54,904 nucleotides of DNA from Bifidobacterium breve (GTDB lineage Bacteria; Actinomycetota; Thermoleophilia; Solirubrobacterales; Solirubrobacteraceae). This document shows, piece by piece, positions 10,972-19,017 of the stretch (the first letter of the stretch is position 1; each line of letters begins with the position of its first letter). The translations under genes and the position numbers were made by a program. The stretch is taken from the NCBI GenBank assembly GCA_945881845.1, contig CAMCVN010000013.1, positions 1 to 54,904 on the forward strand, read 5' to 3'. The notes beneath the pieces are model-generated. The model was not told where the DNA came from and did not search any database. It worked only from the letters and a program-made list of their open reading frames with translations.

Positions 10972-11907
10972 ATGAACGATAGAGCGGGCTGCGATCCTTT
11001 CGACGTGCCATCAACGGTCCACGCACTCGAGCTGAGCCACGTCGTCAAGCGCTACGGCGACATTACGGCCGTAAACGGCCTTGATTTGGTCGTTCCCGAA
11101 GGCGGCTGTGTTGGCCTGCTCGGCCCCAACGGCGCCGGAAAATCAACGACGATGCGAATGCTTACGGCGCAGACAATCGCCGATGAAGGCCAGATCACGG
11201 TGCTGGGCCACGAACTGCCTGGTGATTCGAAGGCGGCGCGGGCGCGGATGGGTGTCGTGCCGCAGCTCGACAACCTCGACACAACGCTGACAGTTGAACA
11301 GAACCTCGTCGTCTTCTCTCACCTCTACCGCGTGCCGAAAGCGAAGCGCAAGGACGCGATCGAGCGCGTCCTGGGGATCGCCAATCTTGGCGAACGCCGT
11401 GATTCGAAGGTAGATGAGCTCTCCGGCGGAATGCGGAGGCGGCTGCTGATTGGCCGCGCGCTGATCCATCAGCCGCAGCTTGTGTTGCTCGATGAGCCGA
11501 CCGTTGGCCTTGATCCGCAGGTCCGCCAGGAGCTCTGGGCGCTGATCGACCTGCTGCGCAGCGAGGGCGTCTCGATCCTGATGTCGACTCACTACATCGA
11601 GGAGGCCGAGCGGCTCTGTGATTCGGTCACGATCGTCTCGCACGGATCAGCGGTCGCCGTCGGCGCGCCGACCGATCTGGTCGCCGAACACGCCGGCCGT
11701 GACGCAGTTGAGATCTACGGCTCGCCCGAGCGGCTGATCGAGATCGAGGCTGAGATGGCGAAGGAGGGTTTCCCAACCCGGCGGACCGGAACATCGATCG
11801 CCGTGCTCGGGCTCGATGACGCCGCTGGTCGCGCCCCAGCCGGCGAGCGCAGGCCAGCCAACCTTGAGGACGTGTTCGTATTGCTGACCGGCGAGGAGAT
11901 CGCGTGA
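10972..11907 (+). CDS. ABC-2 exporter ATP-binding protein (DrrA/NodI-like)
   Basis: The 311-residue ATPase has Walker [10 protein letters not shown] (51-59), the signature LSGGMRRRL (150-158) and Walker [13 protein letters not shown] (from 171), then the [11 protein letters not shown] switch histidine region. The C-terminal 90 residues form the regulatory domain typical of drug and polysaccharide exporter ATPases. The permease follows with a 4-nt GTGA overlap, so the pair makes one exporter. The start is uncertain: ATG at 10972 is only 4 bp from the divergent ettA start. GTG at 11005 is an alternative that trims 11 residues. The substrate is unknown. Confidence 0.9.
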   Translation: MNDRAGCDPFDVPSTVHALELSHVVKRYGDITAVNGLDLVVPEGGCVGLLGPNGAGKSTTMRMLTAQTIADEGQITVLGHELPGDSKAARARMGVVPQLDNLDTTLTVEQNLVVFSHLYRVPKAKRKDAIERVLGIANLGERRDSKVDELSGGMRRRLLIGRALIHQPQLVLLDEPTVGLDPQVRQELWALIDLLRSEGVSILMSTHYIEEAERLCDSVTIVSHGSAVAVGAPTDLVAEHAGRDAVEIYGSPERLIEIEAEMAKEGFPTRRTGTSIAVLGLDDAAGRAPAGERRPANLEDVFVLLTGEEIA

Positions 11908-12701
11908 CGACCCTGCCCGCCGATCAGCGCGAACCCGGCCGTCTTGAGCGATCGGCGATCGGCGGCGTACTGGTGCGCGAGATCATCAACTTCTCCTCCT
12001 ACTGGCGCTCAACGACCTTCTCGTCAACGGTCGAGCCGACGATCTACCTGCTGGCTTTCGGCTTTGGTTTCGGTTCTCTTGTCTCGGTCGTCGGCGGCTA
12101 CGACTACATCGACTTTGTCGCTACCGGCACGGTCGCCACCGCGGTCCTCTTCTCGAGCATCTTTCCGGCGATGTTCGGCACCTTCATCAAGTACAAGTTC
12201 CAGCACACCTACGACGCGATTCTCGCGGCGCCGGTCGACACTGAGGAGCTCGTCACCGGCGAGGCGCTCTGGCTGGCGATGCGGGCCTCGGTCTACGGCT
12301 GCGCGCCCTTGCTGGTGGGGCTCGTCTTCGGCCTCGACCCGAGTTGGGGGATGCTCGCGGTTCCGGCGATCAACTTCGTTGCCGGTTATGGCTGGGCTTG
12401 CACCGGCGTGGCGATTGCAGGCTGGCTGAAAGGGATTGAGAACTTCAACTACGTCACCAGCGCCGTGATCACGCCTCTCTTCCTCGTCGCCGGCACCTTC
12501 TTCCCTCTGACCGGGCTGCCCGAATGGGTGCAGGCACTGGCGCAGCTAAACCCGCTCTTCCACTGCGTGCAGCTGGTTCGCCACGCGGCCTTCGGCTGGG
12601 AGGGCTGGGCCGACGTTTGGAACTTCGCCTTCCTGATCATCTTCGGCCTGCTGATGTGGCGCGTCGCGATTGCGGCCATGGAGCGAAAGCTGATCGACTA
12701 G
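11904..12701 (+). CDS. ABC-2 type exporter permease (NodJ-like)
   Basis: This 265-residue membrane protein shows the ABC-2 layout: an N-terminal amphipathic segment, six hydrophobic helices, and the late FFPLTGLPEWVQALAQLNPL motif typical of NodJ/DrrB-type permeases. It pairs with the ATPase encoded immediately upstream through a GTGA stop-start overlap. Two copies would form the transmembrane pore. NodI/NodJ-like systems move lipo-oligosaccharides or polyketides. Here only export of an unknown hydrophobic or glycan compound can be inferred. Confidence 0.9.
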   Translation: MTTLPADQREPGRLERSAIGGVLVREIINFSSYWRSTTFSSTVEPTIYLLAFGFGFGSLVSVVGGYDYIDFVATGTVATAVLFSSIFPAMFGTFIKYKFQHTYDAILAAPVDTEELVTGEALWLAMRASVYGCAPLLVGLVFGLDPSWGMLAVPAINFVAGYGWACTGVAIAGWLKGIENFNYVTSAVITPLFLVAGTFFPLTGLPEWVQALAQLNPLFHCVQLVRHAAFGWEGWADVWNFAFLIIFGLLMWRVAIAAMERKLID

Positions 12702-12713
12702 CGTTTAGGACGA

Positions 12714-13961
12714 ATGTCCAATGTGCTTGACATCGAGCAGTCGACGCTCCTTCTGGAGCTGACGCCGCCATTCGACAAGCGCGACGTTCAGCTGGCGCGC
12801 AGGCGGCAGGCGAAGGTCTGGCACCCGGACCTCGCGCCAGCGGGCAAGCAGGCCGCGCACGAGCGCCACCTGCAGGCTATTAACCGCGCTGCAGACCAGC
12901 TCGAGCAGCTGGCCGAGACTCTGCGCGGAGGCCGCGTCAGTGCCAACGCGGTCAAGGTCAGCGCGGCCGCCGCGCGCAAGGCCCGCGCCGAGGAAGGTCA
13001 GCGCGCCTGGGAAGCGGAGCAGCGCCGACAAGAATCGGACAAGGACCGCAAGGTCAACGATCCGTTCTCCTCCCAGGTGCCCGATCACTCGGTTGTCCAC
13101 CGCTACGCCCGCTGCCTCTCGTACCCCGAGTGGGGCGTGGGAACGGTCAGCGGGATCTACTTCACCGGTGGTGGCGACGACATTCAGCAGTGGGCGCGCG
13201 TCAGCTTCCAGCCGGGCGTGCGCACCGTGCCGGCCGACAGCCTCCAGTTCGTTGATTTCTCGAAGCCCGACCCTGGCGCCGACCGCGTTGAGCGCTTCAT
13301 GACGGCGGCCCGCCACGCGCTCGCCGAGGGCGATTATCGGCTCGCCGCGCAGCGGCTGATCTACGCCCGCGACGCCGATCCTGTGAACCCGGCTGTGCTG
13401 CGATTGATGACCTTCGCCTTCTGGCAGGACGGTGAGATTGACGCCGCCGCTCGCGCTGTCCGTGCCTGGGCGCGGGTTGAGCCCGAGCGCCCGGCGCCGC
13501 AACGCTTCGCTTCACGGATCTACGAGCAGATGCGGGCATTCGATCTGGCTGGTGAGGCCGCCGAGCGCGCCGCCGAGCTGGCTCCGCAGGATGCTGACGC
13601 TTGGGAGCGGGTCGGTCGCTTGGCACTGCGCACCGGCCACCCCGCGCGGGCTGCCGAGGTGCTCGAGCGTGCGCGTGGGCTGGCGCCGACGGTCGAAGGG
13701 CTGCTCGATCTGGCGCTCGCCAAACAGCTGCTTGGCGAGCTTGGCGGCGAGCTGACGGCCTGCGAGCAAGCGACCGTTCTGGAGCCCGAATCGGCTGTTG
13801 CTTGGTCGCGCTTGGCTCACGCCTTGGCACGCAGCGACCGGCTTAGCGACGCTGTCGCGGCGGCCGAACGGGCGTTGGTGCTGGAGCCGGGCGATATTGA
13901 GTTAACCGAGCTGCTGGACCAGCTGCTCGATCGGCAGCCACGGGTGCTTCCGGCGGCGTGA
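12714..13961 (+). CDS. J-domain protein with Tudor/SH3-like module and TPR tail
   Basis: The 415-residue protein has three parts. Residues 1-75 look like a short DnaJ J-domain: helix, basic RRRQAKVW segment, HPD motif (37-39), then a long helix. Residues 76-120 are an Ala/Glu/Arg-rich linker. Residues 125-182 (WGVGTVSG, TGGGDD, VSFQPGVRTVP) resemble the Tudor/SH3-like barrel at the C-terminus of PcrA/UvrD helicases. The remainder is a run of TPR-like helix pairs to the end. The HPD suggests it stimulates a DnaK-type chaperone, while the rest would bind clients or a machine. The exact architecture is one I do not recognise. The gene is 12 bp after the permease and overlaps the first in-frame start of the next gene. 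Confidence 0.75.
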   Translation: MSNVLDIEQSTLLLELTPPFDKRDVQLARRRQAKVWHPDLAPAGKQAAHERHLQAINRAADQLEQLAETLRGGRVSANAVKVSAAAARKARAEEGQRAWEAEQRRQESDKDRKVNDPFSSQVPDHSVVHRYARCLSYPEWGVGTVSGIYFTGGGDDIQQWARVSFQPGVRTVPADSLQFVDFSKPDPGADRVERFMTAARHALAEGDYRLAAQRLIYARDADPVNPAVLRLMTFAFWQDGEIDAAARAVRAWARVEPERPAPQRFASRIYEQMRAFDLAGEAAERAAELAPQDADAWERVGRLALRTGHPARAAEVLERARGLAPTVEGLLDLALAKQLLGELGGELTACEQATVLEPESAVAWSRLAHALARSDRLSDAVAAAERALVLEPGDIELTELLDQLLDRQPRVLPAA

Positions 13962-14014
13962 CGGGCCGATCGCATACGAGAGCAACAAAGCCCGGTTTCC
14001 GGTGTTATAGGTGT

Positions 14015-15766
14015 ATGCCCGCCAAGTCCGGACCGGGATCTGCTCGTCCCTCTCTTGCATCTGCCGCAGTCTTTCTAAGCCTGCGGCTTACTGTGGCGAT
14101 GTTTTTCGCCGCAGCGCTCGTGGCGGTGGGGTGGTCGTCATCGGCGCTGGCCGCCGAAACGGGGATCAGCGTTCAGGGGAACTCATCTACGGCGGTCGCC
14201 GACGCGAACGCGCTCGGCGTTGACTGGGTACGCCGCTTCGCCGATTGGAACGCGCTCGAGCCGTCCGCCCCTGGCGTGTACTCCAGCAGCGCAATCAGCG
14301 AACTCGATGATCTCGTTAGCCGCGCGCACGCAGCGAAGAAGAAGGTCACGCTGACGGTTCTTGGTGCGCCGACTTGGGCGAACGGGTCGAGTGATGCGCG
14401 TGTCGCCCCGCGCGACCCGGCCCAGTACGCCACGTTTATCGGCAGGCTCGCCGCCCGCTATCGAGGTCGTGTTCAGTCGTGGGAGGTCTGGAACGAGCCC
14501 GATGAGCCCGAGTTCTGGCACGGGACCACGCCGAGCCCGGCCGCTTACGCGCCTCTGTTGAAGGCCTCTTATGCGGCGATCAAGGCCGCCGATCCGGCAG
14601 CGCAGGTCGTCGCGGGCCCGCTCACAGGCAACAACTATGACTTCGTCGAAGGGCTCTACGGGCAGGGCGCGGGCGGCTCGTTCGACGCCGTAGGCGTTCA
14701 CACCGACACGGCATGCGGGATCAATCCGCCGTCGGTCTTCTATTACGAGGACGGGCGCGTTGGCCGCTTCAGCTTCCTCGGGTTTCGCGAGGTCCATGCC
14801 GTGATGGCCGCCCACGGTGACGGCGGCAAGCCGATCACGATGTCGGAGATGGGCTGGTCAACAACAACGACCCGTTGCGACCGTGGAAAGTGGGCAGGGC
14901 AGAAGGATGCCGGCGTGAGCGAAGCGACTCAGGCCGCATTCCTAACTCAGGCCTACCACTGCCTTGCTGGCTACCCCTACATGACGACCGGCATCTGGTT
15001 CAGCACTCGTGACGGCGGCGCCGCCGACACGGAGCTCAATCGCTACGGCTTGTTGCGCTGGAACGGGACGCGGCGCGGTTCGTGGGCGGCGATGGAGCAA
15101 GTCTCGACGAAAGGGGATCAGCTCACGACAGCCTGCGGCGACCTTGAGCCGCCGACGATCAAGATTCTCTCGCCGGTACCGACAACGCAGTTTCAGGATC
15201 AGATCTACATCGCTGCCTCGGGCCATGACGTTGACAGTGGCCTCAGAAGCTTGCAGTTCTATCTAAACGACAAAGCGGTCTCCGGTGCGAACGTCAAGAA
15301 CGATGAGGTCCTCGAGCGCACGCTGACGACCTCGTCGCTTCCGCTCGGCCCAACTCGCGTGAAGGTCCGCGCGATCGACAACGCCGGCGCGACGACCTAC
15401 AGCGAGGTCGTCGTCAATCGCATGAAGATGAGCACGCTCCCGCCGCAGAAGACGGCGCTCTCGTTCAAGCTCACGGGCAAGAAGGCGACGAAGACGCTCA
15501 GTGGGCGGCTGACGGTGCCGGGAACGCAGCTGATGCCGACCGGAACGATCCTCGTCCGCTGGCAGCGCTTCACGCGCAAGCGTTGGGTGACGAAGCGGGC
15601 TGAGTGGTACTGGGTGACGAAGTACGCCCGTTGGAAGAGCCCGTCGGCTCCGTTCGTCTTTAAGCAGAAGCTGAGTGGCAAGGGACTATGGCGCGCGACG
15701 GCAACCTACGCCGCTAAGTACCCATTCTCGAAGGCCCTGGCGGTCAAGTCGGTTCGGATTCGTTAG
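14015..15766 (+). CDS. Secreted clan GH-A glycoside hydrolase with C-terminal beta domains
   Basis: The protein has an N-terminal hydrophobic signal region ending near SSALAAE. A TIM-barrel glycosidase domain follows, with the acid/base glutamate in WEVWNEPDEPEFW (about E161 from this start) and the nucleophile in TMSEMGWS (about E278). These residues follow strands 4 and 7 as in clan GH-A (GH39/GH5-like). After residue 380 comes an Ig-like segment (PPTIKILSPV, VRAIDNAGATTY) and a Trp/Lys/Arg-rich C-terminal domain that may bind glycan or cell wall. The start is uncertain. A GTG at 13958 overlaps the previous stop but gives a very long leader; ATG 14015 or ATG 14099 are more plausible. The substrate is unknown. 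Confidence 0.8.
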   Translation: MPAKSGPGSARPSLASAAVFLSLRLTVAMFFAAALVAVGWSSSALAAETGISVQGNSSTAVADANALGVDWVRRFADWNALEPSAPGVYSSSAISELDDLVSRAHAAKKKVTLTVLGAPTWANGSSDARVAPRDPAQYATFIGRLAARYRGRVQSWEVWNEPDEPEFWHGTTPSPAAYAPLLKASYAAIKAADPAAQVVAGPLTGNNYDFVEGLYGQGAGGSFDAVGVHTDTACGINPPSVFYYEDGRVGRFSFLGFREVHAVMAAHGDGGKPITMSEMGWSTTTTRCDRGKWAGQKDAGVSEATQAAFLTQAYHCLAGYPYMTTGIWFSTRDGGAADTELNRYGLLRWNGTRRGSWAAMEQVSTKGDQLTTACGDLEPPTIKILSPVPTTQFQDQIYIAASGHDVDSGLRSLQFYLNDKAVSGANVKNDEVLERTLTTSSLPLGPTRVKVRAIDNAGATTYSEVVVNRMKMSTLPPQKTALSFKLTGKKATKTLSGRLTVPGTQLMPTGTILVRWQRFTRKRWVTKRAEWYWVTKYARWKSPSAPFVFKQKLSGKGLWRATATYAAKYPFSKALAVKSVRIR

Positions 15767-15777
15767 CCTCGGCGCTA

Positions 15778-16461
15778 ATGCGCCTGCTCGTTGCCCGCTG
15801 CGAAGTCATCTACACCGGCCGCCTCGACACAGTTCTTCCCGAGGCGCTGCGACTGGTGATGCTCAAGGACGACGGCTCGGTGATGATCCACGCCGACAGC
15901 GGCGGCTACAAGCCGCAGAACTGGATGACACCGCCGACCGTCATTGAACATCACGGTGAGCCGCTGGAGCGGATCACCGTCCGCAAGCGCGCGGGTAAGA
16001 CCGAGGATCGCTTGGAGATTCACATCTCGGAACTAATTTCCGACGTTGAGCACGACATGGGAGAGGCGGCAGAGCTTGAGAAGGACGGCGTTGAGGCGCA
16101 CCTCCAAGAGGCCTTGGCCGACGCGCCGCAGTTCTGCGGCGAGGGGTTTCGACTGGTTCGGCGCGAGTGGCCGACCGACATTGGACCGGTCGATCTGATG
16201 TGCCGCGACGAGGGTGACGGTTGGGTTGCCGTTGAAATCAAGCGCGTCGCAACGATCGACGCTGTCGAGCAGTTAACGCGCTACCTCGAGTTCATCCGCC
16301 GCGACCCGGCGATGACCGATTGCCGTGGAGTGTTGGCCGCTCAGGAAATCAAACCGCAGGCGCGGACGCTGGCAGAGGATCGCGGGATCGCCTGCGTCGA
16401 GGTTGACCTCGCGGTTGTGCGCGGTGAACGTGAGCCTGAGCTGACGCTGTTTGAACCCTGA
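15778..16461 (+). CDS. nucS: Mismatch-specific endonuclease NucS/EndoMS
   Basis: The 227-residue protein matches NucS, the endonuclease that replaces MutS/MutL mismatch repair in many Actinobacteria and some archaea. The C-terminal RecB-like nuclease site is intact: D139 (GPVDLM), E153 and K155 (VAVEIKR). The spacing is the same as in the archaeal enzyme. The N-terminal DNA-binding half carries GGYKPQNWM, a conserved block. The extreme C-terminus ends LTLFEP, which looks like a sliding-clamp binding tail. It lies 11 bp after the glycosidase, which is probably coincidence of dense packing. Confidence 0.95.
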   Translation: MRLLVARCEVIYTGRLDTVLPEALRLVMLKDDGSVMIHADSGGYKPQNWMTPPTVIEHHGEPLERITVRKRAGKTEDRLEIHISELISDVEHDMGEAAELEKDGVEAHLQEALADAPQFCGEGFRLVRREWPTDIGPVDLMCRDEGDGWVAVEIKRVATIDAVEQLTRYLEFIRRDPAMTDCRGVLAAQEIKPQARTLAEDRGIACVEVDLAVVRGEREPELTLFEP

Positions 16462-16470
16462 TCGGCGCCT

Positions 16471-17136
16471 TCAGTCGATTAGCGCTGCGGCGAATGCGCT
16501 GAGCGCCACCGGATCACGCAGAGGCGGCCCGTGGCCGAACAGCACCAGCTTCGGCTGCAGCGCCGCGAGACGGCGCGCGCTGGCACGGTTCTGCGCCGGA
16601 TCGGGCGTGAAGAAGCCTGGTGGTGTGTGGAGCCCCGTGGCGGTCGTTGCGAGGCTCATATTGAAGAAGACATCGCCGCAGATCAGCGTGCCATCATCCT
16701 CGCGCCAATAGGCGAGGTGGCCTGGGCTGTGGCCGGGAGTCTCGAGCGCAACGAAGCCGGCACCAATCTCGTCTCCTTCGCGCAGCTCGCGGTCAGGCTC
16801 GACGCCGGGGAACTTCATGTAGCTCTTCAGCGCGGCGCGGCCGAACGGCACGTCGCCAGGTTCGGCTCGGCCGCTGCGTAGACCCTCGGCATCGTTGGCG
16901 CCGACCCAGACCGGAATCCCGAGCGCCTGCTTGAGCTTTTTCGAGCTGCCGGCATGATCGGTGTGGGCGTGCGTCAGTGCGTGCGCGTGAATTGTGCGGC
17001 TTGCCGTCTGGCGCAGCAGCTTCTTGAAGTGAAGCGGGAAGCCGGAGTCGACCAGCACGTCGCCGACGAGGTAGGCATTAACTCCGCTGCGCGGGGTCAG
17101 CGGGAGCTGGTACACGTCGCGGGCGACCATCTTCAT
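16471..17136 (-). CDS. Metallo-beta-lactamase fold hydrolase
   Basis: The 221-residue protein has the metal-binding motif HAHTDHAG, a later TPGHSPGHLAYW histidine, the bridging aspartate in LICGDVFF and a final histidine in LFGHGPPLRD. These are the full set for a dinuclear zinc site. There is no signal peptide. Family members include glyoxalase II, lactonases and sulfur dioxygenases, and the sequence does not single one out. The ATG at 17136 or the in-frame ATG two codons later could be the start. The gene converges on nucS with a 9-bp gap. Confidence 0.88.
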   Translation of the reverse strand: MKMVARDVYQLPLTPRSGVNAYLVGDVLVDSGFPLHFKKLLRQTASRTIHAHALTHAHTDHAGSSKKLKQALGIPVWVGANDAEGLRSGRAEPGDVPFGRAALKSYMKFPGVEPDRELREGDEIGAGFVALETPGHSPGHLAYWREDDGTLICGDVFFNMSLATTATGLHTPPGFFTPDPAQNRASARRLAALQPKLVLFGHGPPLRDPVALSAFAAALID

Positions 17137-17192
17137 CGACTAAGCGTATAGCGGCGAGCGCGAAGATGGCGATGCGTCATAGAGTGTCGACC

Positions 17193-17969
17193 ATGCCTGA
17201 ATCCACAGAGAGCGCGGTCCTCACTGAGCGCCGCGACAACATTCTGATCATCACGATCAATCGCCCGGACAAGCGCAACGCTGTCAACAAGGCGGTGGCC
17301 GAGGGGATCGGAGACGCCGCTGAGCTGCTCGATACCGATGACACGCTGACACTAGGAATCCTTACCGGGGCCGGTGGCGGTTTCTGCGCCGGTATGGACC
17401 TCAAGGGCTTCGCCGAGGGTGAGACACCTTGGCATCCGACACGGGGGTTTGGCGGCATCGTTCAACAGCCACCGCTGAAGCCGTTGATCGCCGCAGTCGA
17501 AGGTTTCGCCGTTGCTGGCGGGCTCGAGATCGCCCTGGCCTGCGACATGCTGGTAGCCGCCAAGGGAGCCAAGCTCGGCGTGCCGGAGGTCAAGCGATCG
17601 CTCGTCGCCGTCGGTGGCGCGCTATTACGGCTGCCTCGCAAACTGCCGCTCAACGTTGTGACCGAGATGACCCTGACAGGTGACCCGATCTCGGCTGAAC
17701 GAGGCTATGAGCTGGGTCTCGTCAACCGTCTCGCCGAGCCGGGCAGCGCGCTCGACACGGCAATTGAGCTGGCGGGACAGATCGCCTGCAACGGACCGTT
17801 GGCGTTGGCTGCCACGAAGCAGATCCTCGAAGCCCGCCGTGATTGGACCGACGAAGAGTTCTGGGACAAGCAGATGGAGATTGCTGGCCCTGTCTTCGGT
17901 TCAGAAGATGCGCAAGAGGGCGCAGTTGCCTTCACCGAGAAGCGCGAGCCGGTCTGGAAGGGCCGCTGA
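17193..17969 (+). CDS. Enoyl-CoA hydratase/isomerase (crotonase) family protein
   Basis: The 258-residue protein shows the crotonase fold: ITINRPDKRNAVN near the N-terminus, the oxyanion segment FCAGMDLK (64-71) and VAGGLEIALACD (107-118). Glutamates E112 and E132 (GVPEVKRS) align with the two catalytic residues of enoyl-CoA hydratases, so a true hydratase is plausible. It would act on 2-enoyl-CoA esters in fatty-acid or amino-acid breakdown. I start at the ATG giving MPESTESAVLTERRDN. An ATG nine codons upstream is possible but adds a non-family tail. No other beta-oxidation gene is adjacent. Confidence 0.9.
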   Translation: MPESTESAVLTERRDNILIITINRPDKRNAVNKAVAEGIGDAAELLDTDDTLTLGILTGAGGGFCAGMDLKGFAEGETPWHPTRGFGGIVQQPPLKPLIAAVEGFAVAGGLEIALACDMLVAAKGAKLGVPEVKRSLVAVGGALLRLPRKLPLNVVTEMTLTGDPISAERGYELGLVNRLAEPGSALDTAIELAGQIACNGPLALAATKQILEARRDWTDEEFWDKQMEIAGPVFGSEDAQEGAVAFTEKREPVWKGR

Positions 17970-17970
17970 G

Positions 17971-18402
17971 CTAAGCGCCGGAGGTGCTTTCGCCACTTAG
18001 CGTGGCGATAAGCGATCGGGGCCCACCGTGGTCGCGATGTTCGCAGAGATAGATCCCTTGCCAGGTGCCTAGCGCCAGCGAGCCGTTGGCAATCGGTAGC
18101 AGCAGCGACGGGCCGGTAATCATGCTCTTGATGTGGGCTGGCATGTCGTCGTCGCCTTCGAGCGTGTGAGTCCAGGGGAAGCTCTCCGGCACGGCGGCGT
18201 CGAGCCAGCTGCGCGTGTCGTCGCGGACATCGGGCGATGCGTTCTCGCCCAGCGTTAACGAAGCCGACGTGTGGCGGATGAAGAGCTGGCAGAGGCCGAC
18301 GGAGAAGATCTCGAGTTGGTCGAGCGCGTCGAGAACCTCTCCGGTTACAAGGTGAACACCGCGCGGTCGTGGCTGAAGCGTGATCTGCGTCTGGCTCCAC
18401 AT
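17971..18402 (-). CDS. YjbQ/UPF0047 family protein
   Basis: This 143-residue protein matches the YjbQ (UPF0047) family in length and motifs: FIRHTSASLTLGENASPDV, the HTLEGDDDMPAHIKS block and GTWQGIYLCEHRDHGG. The conserved histidines and acidic residues form a probable metal site. The family has weak thiamine-phosphate synthase activity in Escherichia coli, but its physiological role is unsettled. It converges on the crotonase gene with one base between the genes, and diverges from the YceI gene across an 84-bp gap. Confidence 0.92.
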   Translation of the reverse strand: MWSQTQITLQPRPRGVHLVTGEVLDALDQLEIFSVGLCQLFIRHTSASLTLGENASPDVRDDTRSWLDAAVPESFPWTHTLEGDDDMPAHIKSMITGPSLLLPIANGSLALGTWQGIYLCEHRDHGGPRSLIATLSGESTSGA

Positions 18403-18486
18403 CTCTCCATCGTCGCACTCCCGGGGGCAGGTAGCCGTGGCCTGCTATGGTTGCGTCTGCAACTATCCACACTCGAAAGGTAATTC

Positions 18487-19017
18487 GTGACCGACCCAAT
18501 CGCATCTCATACTTGGAACCTCGTGCAGTCACACTCAACCGCCGCGTTCTCAATCCGCCACATGCTGGTCGCCAACTTCCGCGCAAACTTCGACAACATC
18601 GAGGCGACGCTGACCGAAGTTGACGGGCAGATCTCGCTCAGTGGCAAGGTTCGCACAGACGCAATCGTCATAAAGGATCAGAACCTTTATGGCCACCTGC
18701 AGAGCCCTGAGTTCTTCGACACTGAGAACACGCCAGAGATCAGCTTCGTCTCCACCTCGGTCACGCGCGACGGCGAGAAGGCCGAGGTCGTCGGCGACCT
18801 GACGATCAAGGGGATTACCCACTCGGTCACCGCCAGCGGTCACATCACCGATGCGATCGAGGACGCGATGGGCAACACGAAGCGCGGCGTCGGCCTTGAA
18901 ACAAAGATCGACCGCACATCCTTTGGCCTCGACTGGAACGCGCCGCTGCCGAAGGGCGGCTTCGCGCTCTCCAACGACGTCAAGATGACGATCGACCTCG
19001 AGTTTATTGCTGCCTGA
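18487..19017 (+). CDS. YceI family lipid-binding protein
   Basis: The 176-residue protein fits the YceI beta-barrel family: TWNLVQSHSTAAFSIRHMLVANFRANF at the start (shown here only as a landmark), a VVGDLTIKGITHSV strand and an ALSNDVKMTIDLE end. YceI proteins bind long-chain isoprenoid or amide lipids in a hydrophobic cavity. There is no signal peptide, as in many actinobacterial members. The GTG start is preceded by a good AAAGG ribosome binding site eight bases upstream. Upstream at 18450-18463 is a GTTGC-gtct-GCAAC inverted repeat. Its stop codon abuts the stop of the convergent 2-oxoglutarate dehydrogenase gene with no base between. Confidence 0.92.
   Translation: MTDPIASHTWNLVQSHSTAAFSIRHMLVANFRANFDNIEATLTEVDGQISLSGKVRTDAIVIKDQNLYGHLQSPEFFDTENTPEISFVSTSVTRDGEKAEVVGDLTIKGITHSVTASGHITDAIEDAMGNTKRGVGLETKIDRTSFGLDWNAPLPKGGFALSNDVKMTIDLEFIAA

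Noticed and set aside
17705-18586. Long open frame on the minus strand across the crotonase and YjbQ genes
   Set aside because: It overlaps two well-supported genes, is arginine- and serine-rich, has no recognisable motif, and fits a GC-rich antisense artefact.
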